From positions 1 through 47,781 of the IMG/VR virus record IMGVR_UViG_3300032116_000342: a stretch of DNA of 47,781 bases; one strand, written 5' to 3'. The translations under genes were made by a program, and so were the position numbers. Below, one piece after another: positions 35,631-42,770 of the stretch (position 1 is the first letter of the stretch; each line of letters opens with the position of its first letter). Under the pieces are notes generated by a model, which saw only the letters and a program-made list of their open reading frames with translations, was not told the DNA's origin and did not search any database. This DNA is from a virus.

Positions 35631-35790
35631 GATTGCTAGCTCCAACGTTGAAGCGCAAAAAACTGGGGGCCAGCTCGGCATGGTTGGTCATGGCGATAGC
35701 ATCGCTACAGCCCTTGCAACCGGACCCGACGGATCGGACATGACGAATGTCCGGTCCATCAGCACTCCCAGTGTTTTGCATGCGGACATA
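35631..35790. promoter_or_regulatory. Divergent control region with operator-like palindromes
   Basis: The 109 bases between the integrase start and the RecE-like start hold CAACGTTG (35643-35650) and the inverted repeat GCGAT-AGC-ATCGC (35693-35705). A second inverted repeat, CGGACAT-GACGA-ATGTCCG (35735-35753), contains the ATG start of the RecE-like gene in its left arm. A third CGGACAT half-site lies just inside the gene (35783-35789). This density is what one expects at a divergent regulatory switch. I cannot point to clear -35/-10 boxes. Confidence 0.55.
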
Positions 35791-36609
35791 CGTCGTGGAG
35801 AGGCAAACGACGCATATCACGCCAACGAAACGCACAGGTCATGCAGCCGAGCCAAAACACTCCTTGACTCGCCCGTCCTGTACTACCAGCGGTACATCGC
35901 CAAAACCCTTCCGCCATTCAGCAGCAGCGCCACCGATCACGGGACGCTGATGCACCTGTGGATGGAGTTTGGAGACGACTTCCTTGAAAGGCTGGTCGTC
36001 CCTCCATCTGAAACCCTAACTGCCACAGGGCTCGTAGGCAAAGAGGCGCAGAAATGGGCGGAAAACGAGGCACCCGCAGACGCCATCATCGTGTCGCCAA
36101 AGGAGCGGGCGCAGCTCCTGGCTGAAATCCGCGCCATCAAGGCGAATCCGGCCGCAGCCGAGCACATCGCCCGCATCGCTGAACATGAGATCAGCGTCTA
36201 CTGGACGGACGCGGACGGCAACAACCTCAAGTGCCGCTTCGACGCAGTGACGTCGGACGGTCTGGTGCTCGACCTCAAGACGACCCGCGAGGCTGACATC
36301 CTCTCCGGGTTTTGGAAGTCGGTGATCGACTTCAAGTACCACCTGCAAGATGCGTGGTATCGCAGGGGCATGGAGGCGTGCGGCATGGACCCCGCCCCGC
36401 TCCGCTTCATCGTCATCAGCACTTCGCTGCCGCACGACTGTCAGGTCGTGACGCTGCCAGACGCCGTCGTTGCCGAAGGGCAGCGGCTCATGGACAAGGC
36501 GCTGGCTGATCTTCGTCTTCGTGAATCCCTCGACTGGTGGTTGCCGGACACGCACGGCGAGGTGGTTGAGCTTTCGTTTCCGGCGCATGTTCTGGGGAGG
36601 ATGAGATGA
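35740..36609 (+). CDS. RecE/exonuclease VIII-like PD-(D/E)XK nuclease
   Basis: The frame is open from 35611, but I start at ATG 35740, where the family-like sequence begins (MTNVRSISTPSV, then SRAKTLLDSPVLYYQRY). Motifs in order, numbered from this start: DHGTLMHLWME with the family histidine near residue 72, CRFDAV with D168, and LVLDLKTT with D178 and K180. These are the PD-(D/E)XK active-site residues of phage exonucleases of the RecE/DUF3799 type. It would degrade one strand of double-stranded DNA ends to give 3' tails for the ERF protein that follows. The ERF gene overlaps its stop. Expression may be controlled by the palindrome over its start. Confidence 0.82.
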   Translation: MTNVRSISTPSVLHADIRRGEANDAYHANETHRSCSRAKTLLDSPVLYYQRYIAKTLPPFSSSATDHGTLMHLWMEFGDDFLERLVVPPSETLTATGLVGKEAQKWAENEAPADAIIVSPKERAQLLAEIRAIKANPAAAEHIARIAEHEISVYWTDADGNNLKCRFDAVTSDGLVLDLKTTREADILSGFWKSVIDFKYHLQDAWYRRGMEACGMDPAPLRFIVISTSLPHDCQVVTLPDAVVAEGQRLMDKALADLRLRESLDWWLPDTHGEVVELSFPAHVLGRMR

Positions 36610-37298
36610 GCAAGGTTATGGATATGTCGGTGTGGAACGCATGCAGCGACCACGTTGACGAGCTTTCGTCTGCAATGGCGAAGGCGTTCGGGCAGTTGCA
36701 GAACGTCGCGCGGAACAAGGTTTCGCACTTCGCCAAGAAGGGCAAGGACGGCAAGCCGAAACCGGACTACGCCGACCTCGCATCGTGCTTCGACTGCATC
36801 CGCACGGCGTACTCAGCCAACGGGCTGTCGGTCAGCCAGACGTTCCACCCGTACGGCGAGGACGGGACGATCCACCTCGTCACGACGGTGCGGCATTCCA
36901 GCGGCCAGTTTGAGCGGTCGTACCTGCCGATGCCTGGACGCATCCCGCCGCAGGAGTTGGCGAAGACCGCCACCTACCTCAAGCGGATCGCCCTGTGCGC
37001 CATCGCAGGCATCGCTGCCGACGATGACGACGACGGAGAGCAGGCCGAGAAGTCGGCTGCCAACGCTGCCGCAAACGACGAGGCCCGCATCGAGAAGGCT
37101 CTCGTGGCGAAGGTGCGTGCTTCACAGGACGCAGAGGCGATTGCCGCCGTGATGGATCAGGTGGCTCGTGGCGTGTCGTCAGGCCAGCTTTCGGAGGCGG
37201 CTGCCAGCCGTGTTCGCCTGCTGGGCGCTGACTGCGCCGCCAAGCTCGCGAAGAAGCAGACGAAGGAAGAGGCCAAGCAGCCCGCACTGGCGTCGTGA
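36606..37298 (+). CDS. erf: ERF-family single-strand annealing protein
   Basis: 230 aa with GGGGAGGATGAG upstream. The core SSAMAKAFGQLQNVARNKVS, then PDYADLASCFDCIRTAYSAN and GLSVSQTFHP, and finally KTATYLKRIALCAIAGIAAD with a following DDDDDGEQA run, is the hallmark of the ERF superfamily. These proteins form rings on single-stranded DNA and anneal complementary strands. The C-terminus is an Ala/Lys-rich helical extension (LGADCAAKLAKKQTKEEAKQ). Together with the upstream exonuclease it makes a two-component recombination system for genome circularisation or repair. Confidence 0.88.
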   Translation: MSKVMDMSVWNACSDHVDELSSAMAKAFGQLQNVARNKVSHFAKKGKDGKPKPDYADLASCFDCIRTAYSANGLSVSQTFHPYGEDGTIHLVTTVRHSSGQFERSYLPMPGRIPPQELAKTATYLKRIALCAIAGIAADDDDDGEQAEKSAANAAANDEARIEKALVAKVRASQDAEAIAAVMDQVARGVSSGQLSEAAASRVRLLGADCAAKLAKKQTKEEAKQPALAS

Positions 37299-37371
37299 AC
37301 TGAACACTCAGGTCGGGGAGTCCTCCTCAGCGGCACGCCGGATGCCGTCCCGCCCGTCCGGTAACTAAATC

Positions 37372-37644
37372 ATGGACGAGAAACTCATCGACTACACCCG
37401 CGTCGTCGCCCTCATGGCGCAGCAGGACTTGCTGGAAGAGAAGGCTGCCGTGCAGTTCTGCAAGGCCATCCTCCCCCAGCTGCTTGCCGAGCTTGAGGTG
37501 ATGAGCCGCGTTGCCCAGAGCGCTCACTCCTTCCTTGCGTCCCTGCCTGCCCCGACGCAGCCAGAGCCGCCAGCCGCCAAGCCGTCGCAGCCGGCCAAGA
37601 AGGCCAAGCCAAAGCGGCGCAAGGCGAAGGGGGTGCGCAAATGA
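37372..37644 (+). CDS. Small helical protein with basic tail, 90 aa
   Basis: The product starts MDEKLIDYTRVVALMAQQDL and has a helical Ala/Leu-rich first half (AVQFCKAILPQLLAELEVMS). The second half is Pro/Ala/Lys-rich and strongly basic (KPSQPAKKAKPKRRKAKGV), which may contact DNA. It overlaps the helicase start as ATGA. There is no strong ribosome binding site. It could be a helicase partner. Family not recognised. Confidence 0.5.
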   Translation: MDEKLIDYTRVVALMAQQDLLEEKAAVQFCKAILPQLLAELEVMSRVAQSAHSFLASLPAPTQPEPPAAKPSQPAKKAKPKRRKAKGVRK

Positions 37645-39191
37645 GCCGCCAGCAGATTCGCTCTGCGGTACGTGCCGCACTCCGCGACTACCAGCGGAAC
37701 GCCATCGAGGGCGTGTGCTCGTCAGCCAAGCGCGGCGACCGCAGGATCGTCGTGTGCCAGCCGGTCGGCAGCGGCAAGACGGAGGTTATGGCAGAGCTGT
37801 GCCGTATCGCACGGTATCCGCTCTCCATCGTGCCGCTCGTCGACCTCATGCGCCAGAACCGCGACCGGCTGGAGCTGCGTCTCGGCGAGTCCTGCGACAT
37901 CGAGCAAGGCGGGAACTTCGCGGAATCCATCGAGGGGCTTCGCAGCCGCGTCATCGTCGGCTCTCGCAACAGTCTTCTCAGCAGCGGCCGCTACAAGGCG
38001 AAGGCGTATGAGCGCGTGACGCTGGTGCTGGTTGACGAGTGCCACGTCGGCATGACGCCGCAGATGGAGGAGATGCTGCGGTGGTTCGAGGATCGCGGAG
38101 CCACAATCGTCGGCTTCTCCGCCACTCCGTACAAGGGCAAGGGCAAGGCGCTCCGCTACTGGCCTCGCCCGCAGGTCGTGTACTCCCTCATGGAGGGAAT
38201 CAACGACGGCTACCTCGTCGGCCCGACGTGCTACCTGTCGGAGGCTAAGTCCTTCGACCTGACGATGGTGGACGAGGTGTCTGGCGAGTGGAACAAGACG
38301 CAGCTCGCCGCCGTCCTGGCTGCCGAGCACTTCGCTCAGGAGGTGTCGAGCCTCGTTCTCTCGACCCACAAGCAGATGCCGTCAGTCGTGTACGCCGCCA
38401 ACGTGCGTCAGGCCAAGCTGCTGGTAGAGGTGCTTCAGCGGTACGGTGCGAAGGTCAGCCTTGTGTACGGCACGCAGAACCCGCTGGAGCGAAAGGCGAA
38501 CATGGACGCCTTCGTGTCGGGCGAGGCGAAAATCATCGTCAACGTCGGCATTCTCGGCTACGGCTGGGACCACCCCGAGCTGATGAACATCTACATGGCG
38601 GCGCCGACGCGCTCGCTTTCACGCTACGAGCAGCGTCTCGGAAGAGGCACGCGGACGTGGCGTGGCATCATCCATCCTGACATGACCCGCGACGAGCGGC
38701 TGGATGCGATCCGCAATTCCCCGAAGCCGACGTTCAACCTCTACGACATCACCGACTCGAGCCGCAGCCATCAACTGCTCTCGGCCCTCGACGTTCTCGA
38801 CGCCAAGACCCGCAAGAGCGCAGCCCGCAAGGAGCGCATGCTCGGCCAGCTGTCGATGGACGGAACCAACGCCGTCGATGCAATCCGTCAAGCCGACGAG
38901 TTCGACCTTGCGGAGCTGGAGGCGAAGGCCGCAGAGATGATCGAGAAGCGGAAGCGCCTCGTCGTGGGCGTGACGTTCGATCACAGCACTCGCGACCTGT
39001 TCTCGGAGCCGGAAGGCCCGAAGCGTCGTGGCTGGCGGATGCTCTACGGCAAATACAAGGGGCAGCAGCTGGACTCGATCCCGGAGAGCTACCTGTCGTG
39101 GGTCATGGAATCCACCAAGAAGGAGTCTCCGTTCAAGCAGGCCGTGCGTCGTGAACTCGGAAGGCGGCACAAGGAGAAGGCCGCCGATTAG
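37641..39191 (+). CDS. SF2 DNA helicase with C-terminal GKYKG domain
   Basis: 516 aa. Helicase motifs: the RDYQRNAI Q-like region, Walker A PVGSGKT (41-47), Walker B LVLVDECH (128-135), SATP (160-163), GILGYGWDHPEL and motif VI QRLGRGTR (331-338). After the helicase core a separate C-terminal module reads YGKYKGQQLDSIPESYLSWV (469-488), the GKYKG signature of a small domain found at the end of some exonucleases and in stand-alone phage proteins (DUF3820-like). The protein probably remodels recombination or replication forks, with the tail tethering it to DNA or a partner. It is preceded by the coupled 90-aa gene and followed by a nuclease. Confidence 0.9.
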   Translation: MSRQQIRSAVRAALRDYQRNAIEGVCSSAKRGDRRIVVCQPVGSGKTEVMAELCRIARYPLSIVPLVDLMRQNRDRLELRLGESCDIEQGGNFAESIEGLRSRVIVGSRNSLLSSGRYKAKAYERVTLVLVDECHVGMTPQMEEMLRWFEDRGATIVGFSATPYKGKGKALRYWPRPQVVYSLMEGINDGYLVGPTCYLSEAKSFDLTMVDEVSGEWNKTQLAAVLAAEHFAQEVSSLVLSTHKQMPSVVYAANVRQAKLLVEVLQRYGAKVSLVYGTQNPLERKANMDAFVSGEAKIIVNVGILGYGWDHPELMNIYMAAPTRSLSRYEQRLGRGTRTWRGIIHPDMTRDERLDAIRNSPKPTFNLYDITDSSRSHQLLSALDVLDAKTRKSAARKERMLGQLSMDGTNAVDAIRQADEFDLAELEAKAAEMIEKRKRLVVGVTFDHSTRDLFSEPEGPKRRGWRMLYGKYKGQQLDSIPESYLSWVMESTKKESPFKQAVRRELGRRHKEKAAD

Positions 39192-39199
39192 GGGGCTGC

Positions 39200-39610
39200 A
39201 TGAGCAATGGAATGCTCGCTGGAAAAGTCATCGCAGAGATCGGCGTGGCAATCGCTGTGGAGCGGCTCCTGCGGGCTGGCTTCGGCGTTGCCGTCCCGAT
39301 CGTCGACGACGGATACGACCTCCTTGCGTTCGCTGGAAGGCGATACTGGCGCATTCAGGTCAAGGCAAGTGAGTGCCGCTCTCGCCGCAACGGCAGCCGC
39401 ATACGAATCACGAGGGGCGGCCAGCGGAAGTGCCACCAGCGCTACTGCCCTGAGTCTGTCGACGCCTTCATCGCCGTCAACACACGAACACACGACGTCA
39501 TGTGCGTGCCCGTCGCTGCCACAAACGGCCGGGCTTGGCTCACGTGGCGGGAGGGCAGCAGGTGGTCCGACATGGGCGTCCTGCACCGCATCAAAACACA
39601 ACGCTGTTGA
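39200..39610 (+). CDS. PD-(D/E)XK endonuclease-like protein, 136 aa
   Basis: AGGGGG precedes the ATG. The motif layout KVIAEIGVAIAVERLLRAGF (E13), VDDGYDLLAF (D40), RRYWRIQVKAS (Q53-V-K55) matches the E...D...(E/Q)xK spacing of small phage and intron-type PD-(D/E)XK nucleases. The middle is very basic (CRSRRNGSRIRITRGGQRK), as expected for DNA contact. It lies directly after the helicase and probably acts in recombination or branch cleavage. It ends at a 279-base non-coding stretch. Confidence 0.65.
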   Translation: MSNGMLAGKVIAEIGVAIAVERLLRAGFGVAVPIVDDGYDLLAFAGRRYWRIQVKASECRSRRNGSRIRITRGGQRKCHQRYCPESVDAFIAVNTRTHDVMCVPVAATNGRAWLTWREGSRWSDMGVLHRIKTQRC

Positions 39611-39888
39611 TTTCCTCGTACCGACCAGCGTTTCAGAAATCAAAACGGTCGAGCCTAAACAAACCGCCCTGGACCGAATCGGGCGGCTGAGTGGTGTCAG
39701 CGCGAAATCCGGGCAACGGGCAGGTATTCGATCCTGCTGCAAGCCAGTCATGGCCCAAGCCGCTACGTCCCGGTGGTTTGCTGAGGACAGGGCCGAATAA
39801 GGCTGAACAACGCTACCCCGAACGGGGTTGCTGACGCAGGGCTCCCGGCCCTTCTCAGCACGGAAGCGGTCTAGACAGAGACAACCAA
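39611..39888 (+). ncRNA. Non-coding stretch with strong hairpins (RNA candidate)
   Basis: No credible gene occurs here. Hairpin 1 is ACCCC-GAAC-GGGGT (39815-39828). Hairpin 2 is nested: GCTGA (39830-39834) pairs with TCAGC (39855-39859), enclosing AGGGC (39838-39842) paired with GCCCT (39848-39852) around TCCCG. The two stems are one base apart, and the next gene's ATG follows 30 bases later. It could be a leader RNA, a weak terminator with TTCT after the inner stem, or an independent small RNA. I looked for a tRNA and could not fold one. Confidence 0.4.
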
Positions 39889-40158
39889 ATGCCAAAAGAC
39901 CTCGTACTCCTGCGCTACACCGACTCCACCGGCCGGCGTCTCGCCGCACTCTGCCGCCCAAGCGAGGGCGTCGAGACGCTGCGTCAGGTGGTGGGAGAGG
40001 AATCGGAAGAGGACCGGGAGTGGTACAGGAAGCCGCACAAGTCGGCCGTCGTCATCGACACGGATGGCACGCTGACGATCACGAAGGCCGACGACTTGAT
40101 GCTGCTGTCGTTCTGGTTCACGGTCGCAGCCAACTGGCTGCGTGAGCACGGAGGGTGA
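39889..40158 (+). CDS. Hypothetical protein, 89 aa
   Basis: First gene after the structured gap. It starts MPKDLVLLRYTDSTGRRLAA, includes ESEEDREWYRKPHKSAVVID and TDGTLTITKADDLMLLSFWF, and ends in WLREHGG. The alternation of short strands and a single helix suggests a small alpha/beta fold. The last hydrophobic run (LMLLSFWFTVAANWL) is short for a membrane span and may be a buried helix. Unknown family. Confidence 0.5.
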   Translation: MPKDLVLLRYTDSTGRRLAALCRPSEGVETLRQVVGEESEEDREWYRKPHKSAVVIDTDGTLTITKADDLMLLSFWFTVAANWLREHGG

Positions 40159-40159
40159 G

Positions 40160-40435
40160 ATGAACGGATTCACGAAAGGAGCGATCGTCATGTCTGGGTT
40201 GCTATCGCAGGCGCTGGGCGCCCTGTTCAAGGAGAACGAGCAGATCGTGGCTCCGGCAAAGGCGCTGGCTGGCGTGGCGTCGTGCCGCATTTCATTCAAG
40301 GAGTCGGCCACAGACCTTGCTACTGGGGAGAAGAAGTACCGCTGGTGCATCGAGTTCCAGAACGGCGAGGACTGCATGGTGTTTGACGAGGCAGTGCGCC
40401 ACATCATCGACGCCGTGACTGGAGAGGAGCAGTGA
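40160..40435 (+). CDS. Hypothetical protein, about 81-91 aa
   Basis: Two starts compete: ATG 40160 with GGAGGG four bases upstream, and ATG 40190 with an ideal AAAGGAG eight bases upstream. The latter gives an 81-aa product starting MSGLLSQALGALFKENEQIV. The rest (SCRISFKESATDLATGEKKY, then CIEFQNGEDCMVFDEAVRHI) is a plausible small alpha/beta domain. It is coupled to the next gene by GTGA. Unknown function; it lies among DNA-processing genes. Confidence 0.5.
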   Translation: MNGFTKGAIVMSGLLSQALGALFKENEQIVAPAKALAGVASCRISFKESATDLATGEKKYRWCIEFQNGEDCMVFDEAVRHIIDAVTGEEQ

Positions 40436-41136
40436 GCAATGGGCGTGAGGAACTATCGGCCTTCGCGAACGAATACCATTTCTGTGCAGTGTGCTGGTCG
40501 CGCACGGAAGCGTTGCACATCCACCACCTGCAACAGGGGGCGGGGCGCGTGCATGACAGAAGGTGCCTGCTGCGGCTCTGTCACTACTGCCACGACGGCC
40601 TTCACTTCGGAGGCAAGCACGACCTCACGAAGGGCATGTGCCTCACTGCCAAGCGAGAAGTCGACGACGAGAACTACGACCCTGCGTTCCTGGCTGAGCT
40701 GCGCCACAAGCGCCATCTCGGCTACGGCCCGGAGCGTTACCCGTTTCGTGTGTTCATGTGGCGGCGGAAGAACGGAGTCCCGCAGGAGTTAGTACGCATG
40801 GCAATCAACAGCAGAAACAAGGGAAAGCGTGGCGAGCTGGAGGCTGCGGCCGAGTGGAACCGGCTGGTTCCCAATGCCCATGCCCGGCGCAGTCAGCAGC
40901 ACAGCGGCACGGAGAGCGCCAGCGACCTCATCAGTCCCGGCACCCCGCACCTCTGGCTGGAGGTGAAGCGCGTCGAGCGTGGGCTGAACCTCGAGGCCGT
41001 GATGGAGAAGTCACAGGAGCAGTGCGGGGAGCTTGCGCCCGTCGTCCTGCACCGCAAGAACGACAGCGACTGGCTGGTCACGTTCCGGCTGGAAGACATC
41101 CGGCGATTCGTGCAGCAGGTGCAGGGAGCCATGTAA
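40432..41136 (+). CDS. HNH-like zinc domain fused to a PD-(D/E)XK resolvase-like domain
   Basis: 234 aa, GTG start coupled to the previous gene. Residues 18-58 carry C18, C21, H31-H32, C50, C53 and H58 (FCAVCWSRTEALHIHHLQQG ... RLCHYCHDGLH), an HNH-type Zn/nuclease motif. From about residue 123 a second domain begins (MAINSRNKGKRGELEAAAEW). It shows E135, D165 and E177-V-K179 (ASDLISPGTPHLWLEVKR), typical of phage Holliday-junction-resolvase-like PD-(D/E)XK proteins that usually stand alone. An in-frame ATG at 40798 has GGAG nine bases upstream, so the second domain may also be made separately. Likely roles: DNA branch or end processing. Confidence 0.72.
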   Translation: MSNGREELSAFANEYHFCAVCWSRTEALHIHHLQQGAGRVHDRRCLLRLCHYCHDGLHFGGKHDLTKGMCLTAKREVDDENYDPAFLAELRHKRHLGYGPERYPFRVFMWRRKNGVPQELVRMAINSRNKGKRGELEAAAEWNRLVPNAHARRSQQHSGTESASDLISPGTPHLWLEVKRVERGLNLEAVMEKSQEQCGELAPVVLHRKNDSDWLVTFRLEDIRRFVQQVQGAM

Positions 41137-41426
41137 TGCCAGAGAACCACTCGTTCCTCATCAACGGCGTCCGCTGGCTGTGGAGATACACACGGCTCAA
41201 GGGGCAGGCGGTTGGCTGGGCGCAGTGGCCCGACCAGCGGAATCCGCACCTCGACAAGAAGGTGCTGATCGACGAGCGGCTCAAGGGGCGCGCTCGCCTG
41301 AACACGGAGATTCACGAGTACCTGCACGCGGCCAATCCGACCCTGAGCGAGGAGCACGTCTCGCAGCAGGGCGATGACCTGAGCCGAATCCTGTGGGCGC
41401 TGGGCTACCGGCGCATGGAGGGCTGA
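41136..41426 (+). CDS. Minimal HExxH zinc-peptidase-like phage protein, 96 aa
   Basis: TAATG overlap with the upstream gene and GGGAG upstream. It starts MPENHSFLINGVRWLWRYTR and has a tryptophan-rich barrel-like first half. The second half carries NTEIHEYLHAANPTLSEEHV, with HEYLH as an HExxH zinc site, followed by LSRILWALGYRR. Very small phage proteins with this 'iHE.LH....lsEe....' pattern are widespread, but their substrate is not known to me. Clustered with nucleases and nucleotide enzymes. Possible protease, anti-host factor or simply a metal-binding protein. Confidence 0.65.
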   Translation: MPENHSFLINGVRWLWRYTRLKGQAVGWAQWPDQRNPHLDKKVLIDERLKGRARLNTEIHEYLHAANPTLSEEHVSQQGDDLSRILWALGYRRMEG

Positions 41427-41899
41427 TGCACGTCGCACTTGAGTGGTTCGAGGTGAGCCGGGCTGCGCTCGTAGGCGTGTCCCGCAACGTCGAGGCTCTT
41501 CGGAAGGGGTGTCAGAACCGCATGCCAATCAACGACGAGTGGAGCATCCACATACTCGGAGCGCTAGGCGAGTGTGCCTTCGCGAAGGCGACCAACCGCT
41601 ACTGGAACGGAAGCGTCAATACCTTCAAGGCCGGTGGCGACGTCGGCGAGTCGATTCAGGTGCGCACGAGATCGAAGCACAGCTACGACCTCATCGTCAG
41701 GCGCGACGACCGAGACGCCGACGTGTTCGTGCTTGTTACGGGCGGGCCTCACGACTTCGAGGTGCGAGGCTGGATGCTCGGCAAGGACGCGAAGGCCGAC
41801 AAGTACAAGGCGAACTATGGCAACTACGGCGAGGCGTACTTTGTTCCCAGTCGGGAGCTGCGCTCTGTCGCGGACTTGGTTCTCGGAGGTGGGCAATGA
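41426..41899 (+). CDS. PD-(D/E)XK-like fold protein, 157 aa
   Basis: Start at ATG 41426, TGATG overlap. IHILGALGECAFAKATNRYW (E49), FKAGGDVGESIQVRTR (D72, Q78-V-R80) and DADVFVLVTGGPHDFEVRGW follow the order of a PD-(D/E)XK fold, but the usual catalytic lysine is replaced by arginine. It is therefore either a variant or an inactive nuclease-fold protein. This is the fourth nuclease-like gene in about 6 kb. No partner motif is obvious. Confidence 0.5.
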   Translation: MHVALEWFEVSRAALVGVSRNVEALRKGCQNRMPINDEWSIHILGALGECAFAKATNRYWNGSVNTFKAGGDVGESIQVRTRSKHSYDLIVRRDDRDADVFVLVTGGPHDFEVRGWMLGKDAKADKYKANYGNYGEAYFVPSRELRSVADLVLGGGQ

Positions 41900-42411
41900 A
41901 TGCCACGACGATGCAGACGTTCAGCGGCCGGCTCATAGACCTTTCTGCGTTCTCCGTCGAGGACGTGCGCATAGCCGACATTGCGCACGCCCTGTCGATC
42001 ATCAACCGCTTCACCGGCCACAGCAAAGTCCCGTACTCGGTGGCGCAGCACAGCGTCATGGTGAGCCGTATATGCGAGCCGGAGCATGCGCTGTGGGGGC
42101 TGCTGCACGACGCCAGCGAAGCATATCTGGGCGACATGGCAACGCCGCTCAAGACCCTGCTGCCTCAGTACCGCGAGCTAGAGGAGCGCGTCCAGAGGAC
42201 GATTGCCCTGGCGTTCGGATTGGCGTGGCCCATGCCGCCTGTCGTCAAGGTCGCCGACCTGCGCGCCTTGATGGGCGAGAAGCGCGACCTCGTTCCTGGC
42301 TCGGCCGACTGGGGGATCGACATTGAGCCGGCATGCGGGCCGATCAACCCGTACTGCTGGCGCGAAGCAAAGAAACTTTTTGAGGACCGTTACAAGGAGC
42401 TAGTTCCATGA
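41896..42411 (+). CDS. HD-domain phosphohydrolase (YfbR/DatZ-like)
   Basis: 171 aa with GGAGGTGG upstream, ATGA overlap. The HD site is complete: SIINRFTGHSKVPYSVAQHS (R38, H52), LLHDASEAYLGDMATPLK (H71, D72, E75, D80) and VKVADLRALMGEKRDL (D121). These residues define YfbR-type 5'-deoxynucleotidases, and the same fold is used by DatZ, the dATP triphosphohydrolase of 2-aminoadenine phages. It should remove phosphates from deoxynucleotides in the cytoplasm. The next gene, overlapping by four bases, is a dATP/dGTP diphosphohydrolase-like protein, so the pair likely edits the nucleotide pool. Which nucleotide is used cannot be read from sequence. Confidence 0.82.
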   Translation: MNATTMQTFSGRLIDLSAFSVEDVRIADIAHALSIINRFTGHSKVPYSVAQHSVMVSRICEPEHALWGLLHDASEAYLGDMATPLKTLLPQYRELEERVQRTIALAFGLAWPMPPVVKVADLRALMGEKRDLVPGSADWGIDIEPACGPINPYCWREAKKLFEDRYKELVP

Positions 42412-42770
42412 TGATGAAGGTATGCGAAGAGAAGGCGGTTCGGTATCAGAGCGGTGCGGTGCGGTCGAGCGACGCAGAGGCGACGCGCTACGACCTCATC
42501 ACTCCGATTGGACTGGCGGCTGTAGCTGCCGCTTGCGCGGAGGGTGCCGCTAAGTACGGCGACTACAACTGGGAGAAGGGCATGCCGGCGAACGACATGC
42601 TGAATCACGCACTGCGCCATATCTATATGTTCCTCTCCGGAAACCGGGACGAGGATCATCTCGGACACGCAGCGTGGAACGTCATGGCGGCGATCCACTC
42701 CCTCGAGGTTTGGCCGGAACTGAACGAGGGAACACTTCGCAGCGGCTATTGTGAGGCACCGCGACACTAA
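42408..42770 (+). CDS. DUF5664-like dATP/dGTP diphosphohydrolase-type protein
   Basis: 120 aa with AAGGAG eight bases before the ATG, coupled to the HD gene. The body QSGAVRSSDAEATRYDLITP, then AACAEGAAKYGDYNWEKGMP and NHALRHIYMFLSGNRDEDHL, with GHAAWNVMAAIHSLE, is the full signature of the DUF5664 group, which Pfam labels a dATP/dGTP diphosphohydrolase N-terminal domain. E/D/H residues sit on MazG-like helices (EGAAKYGD, HALRHI, DEDHLGHAAW). Together with the HD enzyme it may clear selected dNTPs for phage synthesis. No PurZ, and no PurA-like gene, is visible in the window. Confidence 0.78.
   Translation: MMMKVCEEKAVRYQSGAVRSSDAEATRYDLITPIGLAAVAAACAEGAAKYGDYNWEKGMPANDMLNHALRHIYMFLSGNRDEDHLGHAAWNVMAAIHSLEVWPELNEGTLRSGYCEAPRH

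Noticed and set aside
35611-35739. N-terminal extension of the RecE-like gene to ATG 35611
   Set aside because: The extension would overlap the integrase start and the palindromes, and its sequence does not look like the family; the family-like part begins at 35740.
39690-39765. Possible tRNA near a GGTATTCGATCC-like T-arm
   Set aside because: The loop is one base too long and no acceptor or anticodon arm can be paired at the right distances.
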